Below, one piece after another: positions 6,858 to 15,091 of a stretch of DNA of 16,375 nucleotides (the stretch's first letter is position 1; each line of letters opens with the position of its first letter). The stretch is taken from positions 1 to 16,375 of the forward strand of contig JABWAM010000023.1 of the NCBI GenBank assembly GCA_013360985.1, given 5' to 3'. The notes under the pieces were generated by a model, which had not been told where the DNA came from, did no database searches, and saw only the letters and a list, made by a program, of their open reading frames with translations. The stretch comes from Verrucomicrobiia bacterium (GTDB taxonomy: Bacteria; Verrucomicrobiota; Verrucomicrobiia; JABWAM01). The position numbers and the translations under genes were made by a program.

Positions 6858-7963
6858 GGGGCGCCTCCTTTGAAGAAGTGGTAAATCCGCTCGCCGAAGA
6901 GCGTCATGCCGAGGAAATACGCCGCGCCCGCGAAGGCGAGGATCCGCAGCGTCTTGCGGCTCGTGCCGCGGAAAATCCATGGCGCGAGGAGGAGGAGGAC
7001 CGCCGCGAGACCGGAGGCCACGAGGATCACGCCGAATGGCAGAAGTTCCAACGGATAATACACGAAGTAGAAGTACCATTCGGGCTTGATCCCGTCGGGC
7101 GTCGAACCGTTCGGATCGTACGCCTCGAAAAGCGGATAGGAATAGAAGGATTCGAACGGCAGGCAGAGCGCGAGGACAAACAACACGAAGAACGCCACGC
7201 CCCAGACCGAGAAATCTTTGATGATGAAAATCGGAAAGAATTTCTCACGCCGCCGGGCCGGCTCATCCACGCCGCGGCTCATCCCATGGAGTTGCACGGC
7301 GAGCAAATGGATGCCGAGCAATCCCGCGAGCGCGAACGGCAGGACAATCACATGGATCGCGTAGAAACGGCTCAAGGTGGCCTGTCCTACGGTCGCCTCG
7401 CCCTGAATTGTCTCCCGGATCGCGCGCGGCCACTGGGCCATCTGGCCCGGCAGATATTGACCCACCTGCTCGATGGACTGCAGCCCGATCTTCGTCGCGT
7501 TGACGGCGATCTGATGCCAGGGGAGCAGATAGCCGGTGAAACCGAAGCCGAAGGTCAGAAAGAGCAGGCCGACGCCGGTCACCCAGGTGATCTCGCGCGG
7601 TTTCTCGAACGCCTTCATCGCGAAGGCGGTGAGCAAGTGAGCGATCACGCAGGCGATCATCATCGAGGATCCCCACGCGTGCATATTGCGGATCAGCGCG
7701 CCGCCGTGGACGTGCTCGCTGATGAACTCCACCGAGGCGTGCGCGTCGCTCACCGTCGGCTGGTAGTAGAAGAGGAGCATCAAGCCCGTGACGATCTGCA
7801 CGCAAAGGAAAAAGAGCGCGGCGCCTCCGAGGTAATACCCCCAGGAGAGACGATGCACGGGCACCTCCTTCTTCTCCACCATCGCATGATAGTTGAGCTT
7901 CTCGACAGGAAAACGTTCCGCCACGTATTCCACCGCGCGTTTGACGACCGAAACGAGGCTCAT
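6854..7963 (-). CDS. Cytochrome b (b6/bc1-type) of a quinol:cytochrome c module
   Basis: From ATG 7963 (ribosome site GGAGG; ATGA overlap with the narI-Rieske stop) this is a 369-residue polytopic protein. Two haem-b His pairs are in place: H95/H109, 14 apart, and H204/H219, 15 apart, the latter spacing typical of the b6 subclass. The quinol-oxidation motif PEWY is at 294-297, so the b6-like part and a subunit-IV-like part are joined in one chain of about seven to eight helices. GYLLPWHQIAVNATK (144-158) is a conserved stretch of the family. It should bury two b haems and form quinol sites together with the Rieske domain. No separate Rieske gene exists in the window; the only one is the C-terminal half of the gene just upstream. 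The start at 8005 (14 residues longer) is rejected in favour of 7963. Confidence 0.93.
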   Translation of the reverse strand: MSLVSVVKRAVEYVAERFPVEKLNYHAMVEKKEVPVHRLSWGYYLGGAALFFLCVQIVTGLMLLFYYQPTVSDAHASVEFISEHVHGGALIRNMHAWGSSMMIACVIAHLLTAFAMKAFEKPREITWVTGVGLLFLTFGFGFTGYLLPWHQIAVNATKIGLQSIEQVGQYLPGQMAQWPRAIRETIQGEATVGQATLSRFYAIHVIVLPFALAGLLGIHLLAVQLHGMSRGVDEPARRREKFFPIFIIKDFSVWGVAFFVLFVLALCLPFESFYSYPLFEAYDPNGSTPDGIKPEWYFYFVYYPLELLPFGVILVASGLAAVLLLLAPWIFRGTSRKTLRILAFAGAAYFLGMTLFGERIYHFFKGGAP

Positions 7964-9279
7964 GACGCGCCCTCCGGCGACGGACGACAGACGTAGACCT
8001 GGCACGCTTCGGGCGGGACGCCCGCCAGCGAGCCTTCGATCGCGCCGCCGGCTGTTCGCTGGGCGAGCGTTTTGCCGGCCGCGTCAACGACCGCCCATTC
8101 CAGGTGGGGCAGCGGCGTCTTCGCGGGGGCGCCGGGGTTCGGCTCACCCGTCGTAATCTTGAAATAGGAAATATGGCATGGGCAAAGGATCTGCCCCTGC
8201 GCGTCCACGTCGCCGCCCACGGTGCACCCGAGATGCGTGCACTTCGCGGAGATGAGCAGCGGCAGGCCGTTCGCCCCGAGAAACGCCAAGGCGGGCGCCA
8301 TATGGAAATCGATGAAATACTTCCCTTTGGTCGCGCTCAGCTCGGAGAGGCGTCCGATGAGGATCCGGTCGTTCTTTTGCCGTTCGAGTTGAAGGGCCTG
8401 CTCCTCGGCGGTCATCTGGAGATGCCGCAGGCGTTTCGCGAGGAGGACGGTCTCCATCTCGCCCGAGATCTTCGGCCCCTGAAAAAAGCGCACGAGTTTA
8501 TCCAGGACGCCCGCGGAAAGAAGCGTTCCGGCCACCGCGACACCCGCCGCGCCCTTCAAAAACTCCCGGCGACTTTCGGCGACGGCGAGATCCTTCGCCT
8601 GCATCCTGGCGCGGCGCGAGCCGCTCCAGATTACGATCTGCGGCGCGCGCCACAGGTAGGAGAGCGGCAGCGCCAAAACATGGACGAGACGGCTGAACGG
8701 CACCGCGAGAAGGACCAGCCACGCGCCAACGAGGTGCGCCTTCACGATCGGCGGAAGATCGGCCACGAGCGACGGGTCCGGCCGCAGGAGCAAGATGCTC
8801 CAGAAATAGGGAACGACCGTCGCGGTCGACCAGGCCGCGCCCCAACGGTGAAGGAGCGCCGTGAGCACGCCGAGCAACGACTGAAAGAAGAGCAGCGCAA
8901 GCACGACGAGATCCATCGTCGTCGTCACCGCTTGGACGCGTCCCGAAGTCAGGCGGCGAAACGCCAGGACGACGATCCCGACGAGCGCCATCGCGCCCGC
9001 CCCCAATCCGACCGTCTCGGTGATCACGAGGAGCGTCGGATAGGTCATCAAGCTCCCCCACACCCGCGGCAGCGCGAGCGCGACGAGGTGCCCCAGAAGG
9101 ACGAGGAGGATCCCAAGATGCCAAGGCATCGAGCCCCAGCGGAGTTGGCGCGCCTCGAGAAACTGCGAGGAGAGCGAAGACCAGGTGAAGGCTTGCGTCT
9201 TCCAGCGCCAAAACGTTCCCACCACGCACACCGTGATCGCGAGATAGGGAAGGCCGACCAGGAGGAAGGAATCGATCAT
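7960..9279 (-). CDS. narI: NarI-Rieske fusion: nitrate reductase cytochrome b subunit joined to a Rieske 2Fe-2S protein
   Basis: Residues 1-230 are NarI: five membrane helices and the four haem-b ligands H54, H64, H182 and H200, whose 10- and 18-residue spacings equal those of E. coli NarI (56/66, 187/205). Residues 237-242 are SRREFL, continuing KG, a twin-arginine motif followed by a hydrophobic helix (about 244-262). A helical linker then leads to a Rieske domain with CTHLGC (C347, H349, C352) and CPCHISYF (C366, C368, H369), so all 2Fe-2S ligands and the disulphide pair are present. NarI ends on the cytoplasmic side, so the Tat-type sixth helix would place the Rieske domain in the periplasm, as in bc1 complexes. 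ATG 9279 overlaps the narJ stop (ATGA), and the reading frame is intact across the junction. Each half is certain; how the two exchange electrons is unknown. Confidence 0.93.
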   Translation of the reverse strand: MIDSFLLVGLPYLAITVCVVGTFWRWKTQAFTWSSLSSQFLEARQLRWGSMPWHLGILLVLLGHLVALALPRVWGSLMTYPTLLVITETVGLGAGAMALVGIVVLAFRRLTSGRVQAVTTTMDLVVLALLFFQSLLGVLTALLHRWGAAWSTATVVPYFWSILLLRPDPSLVADLPPIVKAHLVGAWLVLLAVPFSRLVHVLALPLSYLWRAPQIVIWSGSRRARMQAKDLAVAESRREFLKGAAGVAVAGTLLSAGVLDKLVRFFQGPKISGEMETVLLAKRLRHLQMTAEEQALQLERQKNDRILIGRLSELSATKGKYFIDFHMAPALAFLGANGLPLLISAKCTHLGCTVGGDVDAQGQILCPCHISYFKITTGEPNPGAPAKTPLPHLEWAVVDAAGKTLAQRTAGGAIEGSLAGVPPEACQVYVCRPSPEGAS

Positions 9280-9944
9280 CGGAGGTCCGGTTTAGGATTC
9301 GACGCGTCGACCATGACGCCGCAGGCCGTCGCGCAGGCGGAAGCGGGGGCCGCGATCTCGCCGCAGCCGGATGCGCCGCCGTGGAGACGCATCTGCTCGA
9401 TCGGGAGCGGCGCGGGGTCGCGCTCGGAAAATTCTTCGCGGAGCGTTTCTTCCGCCGCGCGGAGGAGGAAGCCATAGGGATTTTCCGCGCCGAGCGCGTC
9501 GGCCATCCTGGCCAACGGCGTCATCAGGCAGTACTGCGCGAGTTCGCCGGCCTCTTCGCGTTCCGCGCGCGCCGCGTAACGGAGCAACGTGGCGACATGA
9601 TCGGGAAGCTCCGCGCCGGACGCGAACCCCACGGCCGCATAACGCTCGCGAAGGCGCGCCATCAACTCGCCCCGCTTGAAACTCTCTTCGCCGAAGAGGT
9701 GCACGGTAACGTACGGCGCGCAGGCGGGCGAGAGGTCGAAGGCGCGCGCGTAGATTTCCTCGAATTCCTCCGTCGAGGAGACCGCGAGACGGTCGAGGGC
9801 GTCCGCGACGCGTCGCGCCGCGGCGGGATGCGCGGGCGTCAAAGCCGCCCGACACGCCTCCCATCGCGCGGCGAGGTCCGCGCCGGGATACTCGAGGGCG
9901 CGCCCGAGCGCGTCGAGCGACGGGATGGCGGGGGTCGCGGTCAT
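9276..9944 (-). CDS. narJ: NarJ, nitrate reductase assembly chaperone
   Basis: From ATG 9944, overlapping the narH stop as ATGA and following a GGGAGGGG ribosome site, the product has 222 residues, close to the usual NarJ/TorD-family length. It is mainly helical, with family-like segments LGRALEYPGADLAARW (13-28), FEEIYARAFDLSPACAPYVTVHLFGEESFKRG (61-92) and ELPDHVATLLRYAA (112-125). NarJ is a cytoplasmic, non-catalytic chaperone that binds the NarG N-terminus and guides molybdenum-cofactor and FS0 insertion before the enzyme docks on NarI. The position between narH and narI is the standard one. An oddity is the C-terminal tail with H188 and three cysteines (C194, C204, C208), which core NarJ function does not need. 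A 14-residue longer start at 9986 would run further into narH and is less likely. Confidence 0.9.
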   Translation of the reverse strand: MTATPAIPSLDALGRALEYPGADLAARWEACRAALTPAHPAAARRVADALDRLAVSSTEEFEEIYARAFDLSPACAPYVTVHLFGEESFKRGELMARLRERYAAVGFASGAELPDHVATLLRYAARAEREEAGELAQYCLMTPLARMADALGAENPYGFLLRAAEETLREEFSERDPAPLPIEQMRLHGGASGCGEIAAPASACATACGVMVDASNPKPDLR

Positions 9945-11434
9945 GCGCCCCTCCCGGGAATCGGCGCGTGCCCAAAGCCGGAACATCCCTTGCAGACTTC
10001 GGGGTTTAGGACGCCCTCGACCGATTCCTCGCGATGCAGCGCGGGGATCACGAAACGCTCGTAGGCGGTCGGGAGCGAAGTCAGGGCATAAATCTCCTCG
10101 GCCTCGGCGGGCGTCGTGCCGGCCTCGCGCATCAAACGCTCGACCGCGGCCGGCTCGAGGTCCTTAACCTCCTGCGCGCGCTTGTAATGGCGGACGGCGA
10201 TCATCTTCTTGAGGACCGCCTCGACGACCTCGACGTTCCCCGCGCTGAAGAGCGACGCCAGATATTTGATCGGCAGGCGCGCCTCGGCGAGCCCCGCAAA
10301 AAACCCTCCGCGCGCGTGGCGGTAGGTCTGGTTCGTCTTGCGCCCGATGACGGGGAGCAGCGGCGGGACGTAGAAGAGCATCGGCATCGTCCGATACTCG
10401 ATGTGCAACGGGAGCGCGAGCTTCCATTGCATCACGTATTTCCAGACGGGCGAATTCCGAGCGGAATCGAGGTATTCCTCGCTGACGCCGTTGGCGCGCG
10501 CGCCGGCGATCACTTGGGGATCGTTCGGATCCAGGATCAGGCTGCGCTGCGATTCCACCAAAGCGGCGTCGGGCACCGACATCGCCTCGACAAGCCGCTC
10601 CGCGTCGTAAAGGAGCACGCCCAGATAGCGGATGCGACCCACGCACGAATGGAAACAGGAGGGCGCCTGCCCCGTCTCCAGGCGCGGATAACACAGGATG
10701 CACTTCTCCGATTTCCCCGTCTTCCAGTTGTAGTAGATCTTCTTGTAAGGGCAGGCCGCGATGCAGGCGCGCCAGCCGCGGCATTTGTCCTGGTTGATGA
10801 GGACGATTCCGTCCTCTCCCCGCTTGTAGATCGCGCCCGAGGGGCAGGCCGCCACGCAGGTGGGGTTCGCGCAATGGTTGCAGATGCGCGGGAGATAAAA
10901 CATCGTGAGACGCTCCACCTCGAAGAGCTGCGCCCGTTCTTCCGCGGTCAGCTTGTCGAGGTTGAGATCGTTTTCCGCGTAGATCGGCGAGCCGGAGAGG
11001 TCGTCGTCCCAGTTCGGCCCCGCCTTGATCTCCATCGGCTCGCCCGTGATCTGCGAAACCGGAATCGCCGTGGGCTGATCGTCGCCCGCTGGCGCGTGAA
11101 AGAGATCTTCGTATTTGTACGTCCAAGGCTCGTAGTAATCGTCGAGCGTCGGCTGGTTCGGATTGTAGAAAAGCTTCAGAAAGGCGTCGGCGCGGTTTTG
11201 GCAGCGCAACTTCAACTCTCCATCCCTCACGCGCACCCACCCCCCGTTGAACTTCTCCTGGTTCTCCCAATGCGTAGGATACCCCGTGCCCGGCTTGGTC
11301 TCCACGTTGTTCCACCACATGTATTCGGCGCCCGGCCGATCGGTCCACACGTTCTTGCAGGCGACGCTGCAGGTGTGGCACCCGATGCACTTGTCCAGGT
11401 GAAACACCATCGAGATTTGAGCGCGGACATCCAT
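9941..11434 (-). CDS. narH: NarH, nitrate reductase iron-sulphur subunit
   Basis: The 497-residue protein carries the full NarH set of cluster ligands in order: C16/C19/C22/C26, C185/C188/C193/C197, C218-W221-C224-C228 and C245/C248/C260/C264. That is fifteen cysteines plus the tryptophan that makes one centre 3Fe-4S, giving three 4Fe-4S clusters and one 3Fe-4S. It passes electrons from the NarI haems to NarG on the cytoplasmic face, and no export signal is present, as expected. Length is close to E. coli NarH (512). The gene starts at ATG 11434, 21 bases after the narG stop, with no evident Shine-Dalgarno in a C-rich gap, so coupling to narG or leaderless-like initiation is possible. The C-terminus has an additional CKGC pair (C481, C484) before the overlap with narJ. 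Identification is secure. Confidence 0.97.
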   Translation of the reverse strand: MDVRAQISMVFHLDKCIGCHTCSVACKNVWTDRPGAEYMWWNNVETKPGTGYPTHWENQEKFNGGWVRVRDGELKLRCQNRADAFLKLFYNPNQPTLDDYYEPWTYKYEDLFHAPAGDDQPTAIPVSQITGEPMEIKAGPNWDDDLSGSPIYAENDLNLDKLTAEERAQLFEVERLTMFYLPRICNHCANPTCVAACPSGAIYKRGEDGIVLINQDKCRGWRACIAACPYKKIYYNWKTGKSEKCILCYPRLETGQAPSCFHSCVGRIRYLGVLLYDAERLVEAMSVPDAALVESQRSLILDPNDPQVIAGARANGVSEEYLDSARNSPVWKYVMQWKLALPLHIEYRTMPMLFYVPPLLPVIGRKTNQTYRHARGGFFAGLAEARLPIKYLASLFSAGNVEVVEAVLKKMIAVRHYKRAQEVKDLEPAAVERLMREAGTTPAEAEEIYALTSLPTAYERFVIPALHREESVEGVLNPEVCKGCSGFGHAPIPGRGA

Positions 11435-11455
11435 GGTTGAGCGGGGGGCGAGAGG

Positions 11456-14400
11456 TTACCAGGCGACTTTTTTGAGTTTCTTGACGATGACGAACGTGTC
11501 GCGATTGACGCCGGTCGGCCCCCAATAGTTGAAGGCGTAGGTGAACTGCGCGTAGCCGCCGATCATGAGAACCGGCTTCAGGCGGACGCGCGTGAGGCTG
11601 TTGTGCCCACCCGCGCGACGGTTTCCGCGTTCGGGGGATTTCGGGATTCCGAGCGTGCGTTCGGGCGAGTGATACTGCATGCAGATCCCACGCGGGATGC
11701 GCGCGCTGACGATCGCGCGCGTGCAGACCACGCCGTGGTCGTTGTACACCTCGATCCAATCGTTGTCTTCGACGCCCAAAAGGTCCGCGTCGCGGTCGTT
11801 CATCCAGACCGGGTAGCACCCGCGCGAGAGGGTCTTCATCCGCAGCGTGTCGCCGTATGTCGAGTGGATGTGCCATTTCCCGTGCGGGGTCAGATAGTTC
11901 AAGGTCAGCGAACCGGGAGTGCGGCTCGACTTCTCGAGGTCGCGCGTCTGCGCCGCCTCCGCGCGAGGCTTGAAGGTCGGCAAATGCTCTCCGAACGCGC
12001 GGTAGGCTTCGTGATCGAGGTAGAGATGCTGGCGGCCCGTGAGCGTCCTCCACGGGATCAACTCCTCCACGTTCTGGCAGAAGGCCGAGTAGGTGCGTTT
12101 CCCATTCGTCACTCCGGTCCAGAACGGCGTGGTGAGGACGCGCCGCGGTTGGACGCAAAGGTCCTCGAACGTCATCCGCGTCCCGCGCTGGTCGCGCGCC
12201 AGATGCGTGTGATCAATGCCCGTCTTCGCCGATTCCGCTTCGTAGGCGCGCCACGCCATCTCCCCGTTCGTGTCCGCCGCAAAATGAAGAATCGCGTTGC
12301 AGACATCCCGATCCTCGCGGAGCGAGGGGTAGGCCTTCCCGCCCCATTCCTCCGTCGGCCGCGTCGCGAGGTATGCGTCGTAGGCGTCGGCCACCTCGTA
12401 GTGCGTGCCATGCATGGAGAGCCCTTTGTCGCGGAAGACGGGCCCAAGCGAGACGAACTTGCGGAAGATCTCCCGATAGTCGCGCCGAACGATCGTGAGG
12501 TTCGGCATCGTTTTGCCGGGCACGGGCTCGACTTCGCCTTTCGCCCAATCGCGCACGGTGGGCTGGGCGATCTCGGCGGGCGTATCGTGCAGGAGCGGTG
12601 TCGCCATGAGGTCCGTCACCGGCGTCGGCAGCGCCTTCTCCGCCATGGCCGACGTCGCTTCGGCGATCCCGCGGAAAATCTGCCAATCGCTCTTCGACTC
12701 CCAACAGGGCGGAACCGCCGCCTGAAGGGGGTGAATGAAGCTGTGCATGTCCGTCGAGTTGAGGTCGTCCTTTTCGTAGTAGGTCGCCGCGGGCAGGACG
12801 ATGTCCGAGTAAAGCGCCGAGGTGTCCATGCGGAAGTTGAGGTCCACCACGAGATCGATTTTTCCGAGCTCGACCTTGTCGTGCCAGGTCACCTCCTTGA
12901 CCTCGCCCTTCGCCTGCTCCTCGGAGATCGCGTTGGTGTGCGTGCCGAGGTAGTGCTTCAGGAAATACTCGTGTCCCTTGGCGGAGGACATGAGGGCGTT
13001 GCCGCGCCAGATATACCAGACGCGCGGAAAACTCGAGGGGGTGTCGGGATCTTCCATCGCGAACTTCAGGCGCCGATCCTTGAGGGCCTTCACCACCCAG
13101 GCCGCGATCTCCGCGTCGCTCTTTGCGCCGCCTTCCTCGGCCTCGCGCACGATCTCGAGATTCGGTTTCGTGAACTGCGGATAGCAAGGCAGCCAGCCGT
13201 TGCGCACGGCGAGCGCCTGCTTGTCCGCCGTGTGGCCGCTCGCCATCGGATGCGCCGCGTTCGCCACCGGACAAACCTCCCGGAACGCGCGGTCGTAACG
13301 CCACTGATCGGAGTGCATGTAGTGATACGAAGGGGCGTTCTGCAAACGCGGCGGCGCGCCCCAATCGGTCGCGAACGTGATCGGCGCCCAAGAGGTTTGC
13401 GGCACGAGTTTTTCCTGCCCCACGTAATGGTTCCATCCTCCGCCGTTCTTCCCGACGCATCCGCAGAGGATGAGGGGAACGATCGCCGCGCGGTAGATGA
13501 GGTTGTTGTGGTACCAGTGGTTGACGCCGGCGCCGATGATGATGCTGCAGCGTCCGCCGCTCGCCTCGGCCGTGCGCGCCCATTCGCGCGCGAAATCTAC
13601 GACCACCGAAGCCTGAATCCCCGTAAAACGCTCCTGCCAGGCGGGCGTAAAGGGAGCGCGGTCGTCGTCGTAATCGCGCGGCCATTCGCCCCCGAAACCG
13701 CGGTCCACTCCATATTGCGCGTACAACAACTCCAGCCCCGTCGTGACGAACGCCTCGCCCTCTACGGTCTTCACCCGGCGCGCGGGCACTTTGCGCACAA
13801 ACGTCCGCGGGGTTTCGCCGTCGGAAAAATCCGTAAACTTCACCTCGACCAGCGCGTCATGGCGATCCTTCAACTCGAGTGCCGGATCGATCGCCTGTCC
13901 ACTCAAGGCGTCTTCGAGCTTGAGGTTCCACTCCCCCTTCTTCTTCTGCCAGCGATGCCCCACAGTGCCCTTCGGCATGCGCAGTTCGTTGCTCGCGGCG
14001 TCGAGAACGAAGGTCTTCCACTCGGCGTTCTCGACGTCTTTCGTCGTCGCGATCTGCGAGGCGCGGAGGAGGCTCCCCGCTTCATGCGTCCCGTCCGCTT
14101 GCTTGGGCAGGGTGACGAGAAACGGCGCGTCGCTGTAGCGTTTCAGATATTCGATGAAGGCGGGGACTTGGCGTCGCGCGTAGAACTCGTGAAGAATGAC
14201 GTGCCCCACTGCCATCCAGAACGCGCCATCTTGCCCTTGGTGGATCGGCACCCATTCGTCGGCGACCTTTGAGGTCTGGCTGAAGTCGGGCGAGAAGACG
14301 ACCACCTTCGCGCCGCGGTGGCGCGCCTCCACGAGGAAATGCGCGTCCGGCGTGCGGGTCATCAGGACGTTGGAGCCGACGACGGCGATAAAGCGCGAGT

Positions 14401-15088
14401 GATACCAGTCGGCGCTCTCGGCCACGTCGGTCTGTTCTCCCCAAATTTCCGGCGAGGCGGGCGGCAGGTCGCAGTACCAATCGTAGAACGACAGGCAAAC
14501 GCCGCCCATCAACTGCAGGAAGCGCGCCCCCGAGGCGTAGCTGATCATGGACATCGCCGGAATCGGCGAAAATCCGATGAGGCGATCGGGGCCGTGGCGT
14601 TGCACCGTATGCAGGTTGGCGGCGGCCATGAGTTCGTTGACCTCGGCCCACGTGCTGCGGCGGAAGCCGCCCTTTCCGCGCGCCTGCTGGTAGCTTTTGC
14701 GCGCGACGGGATCGTCCATGATCGAGCGCCAGGCCGCGACGGGATCGTCGGGATGCGCGCGCCGCGCTTTGCGCCAGAGCTTGAGCAGGACGCCGCGCAC
14801 ATAGGGATACTTCACCCGGATCGGGCTGTAGATGTACCACGAGTAGGAAATCCCGCGCTGACAGCCGCGCGGTTCGTAGGGCGGAATCTCGCGGTCGATG
14901 ATCGGGTAATCGAGCGCCTGCAATTCCCAAACAACCACGCCTTGTTTTACGAAAATCTGCCAACTGCACGAACCAGTGCAGTTCACCCCGTGCGTGCTGC
15001 GCACCACCTTGTCGTACGACCAGCGGTTGCGATAAAAATCCTCCCAACTCCGCTCGCGGGGAGAAAAGATGTCTTTGATCCATCCCAC
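11456..15088 (-). CDS. narG: NarG, catalytic molybdenum subunit of respiratory nitrate reductase
   Basis: The 1210-residue chain matches E. coli-type NarG (1247) along its whole length. The FS0 cluster ligands H33, C37, C41 and C76 lie in HGVNCTGSC and EPRGCQRG. The molybdenum-ligating aspartate is D207 in FYDWYCDLPPASP, equivalent to E. coli D222. Other hallmarks include SPIPAMSMISYASGARF, GAGVNHWYHNN, VLPAATYYEKDDLN and the C-terminal MIGGYAQFTYAFNYWGPTG. There is no N-terminal Tat signal, so this is the cytoplasm-facing nNar form rather than the archaeal-type outward-facing pNar. It reduces nitrate to nitrite with bis-MGD. The start is GTG 15088 (GTG GGA TGG ATC), three bases after the cytochrome c stop and with GGAGGAGG about nine bases upstream; the nearby ATG is out of frame. 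No frameshift or missing ligand seen. Confidence 0.98.
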   Translation of the reverse strand: MGWIKDIFSPRERSWEDFYRNRWSYDKVVRSTHGVNCTGSCSWQIFVKQGVVVWELQALDYPIIDREIPPYEPRGCQRGISYSWYIYSPIRVKYPYVRGVLLKLWRKARRAHPDDPVAAWRSIMDDPVARKSYQQARGKGGFRRSTWAEVNELMAAANLHTVQRHGPDRLIGFSPIPAMSMISYASGARFLQLMGGVCLSFYDWYCDLPPASPEIWGEQTDVAESADWYHSRFIAVVGSNVLMTRTPDAHFLVEARHRGAKVVVFSPDFSQTSKVADEWVPIHQGQDGAFWMAVGHVILHEFYARRQVPAFIEYLKRYSDAPFLVTLPKQADGTHEAGSLLRASQIATTKDVENAEWKTFVLDAASNELRMPKGTVGHRWQKKKGEWNLKLEDALSGQAIDPALELKDRHDALVEVKFTDFSDGETPRTFVRKVPARRVKTVEGEAFVTTGLELLYAQYGVDRGFGGEWPRDYDDDRAPFTPAWQERFTGIQASVVVDFAREWARTAEASGGRCSIIIGAGVNHWYHNNLIYRAAIVPLILCGCVGKNGGGWNHYVGQEKLVPQTSWAPITFATDWGAPPRLQNAPSYHYMHSDQWRYDRAFREVCPVANAAHPMASGHTADKQALAVRNGWLPCYPQFTKPNLEIVREAEEGGAKSDAEIAAWVVKALKDRRLKFAMEDPDTPSSFPRVWYIWRGNALMSSAKGHEYFLKHYLGTHTNAISEEQAKGEVKEVTWHDKVELGKIDLVVDLNFRMDTSALYSDIVLPAATYYEKDDLNSTDMHSFIHPLQAAVPPCWESKSDWQIFRGIAEATSAMAEKALPTPVTDLMATPLLHDTPAEIAQPTVRDWAKGEVEPVPGKTMPNLTIVRRDYREIFRKFVSLGPVFRDKGLSMHGTHYEVADAYDAYLATRPTEEWGGKAYPSLREDRDVCNAILHFAADTNGEMAWRAYEAESAKTGIDHTHLARDQRGTRMTFEDLCVQPRRVLTTPFWTGVTNGKRTYSAFCQNVEELIPWRTLTGRQHLYLDHEAYRAFGEHLPTFKPRAEAAQTRDLEKSSRTPGSLTLNYLTPHGKWHIHSTYGDTLRMKTLSRGCYPVWMNDRDADLLGVEDNDWIEVYNDHGVVCTRAIVSARIPRGICMQYHSPERTLGIPKSPERGNRRAGGHNSLTRVRLKPVLMIGGYAQFTYAFNYWGPTGVNRDTFVIVKKLKKVAW

Positions 15089-15091
15089 GGC

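Noticed and set aside
7960..9279. NarI-Rieske fusion as a sequencing or frameshift artefact
   Set aside because: The frame is continuous, the linker has a sensible Tat motif and helix, both halves keep all ligands, and the ends show ATGA overlaps with both neighbours.
11603..14272. Open frame of 889 codons on the plus strand
   Set aside because: It is antisense to narG. Long antisense frames arise from third-position GC bias; the product is His/Arg/Val-rich without domains.
11456..15088. Periplasm-facing (archaeal-type) nitrate reductase
   Set aside because: NarG has no twin-arginine signal and matches the bacterial cytoplasmic form throughout, including the HGVNCTGSC start.
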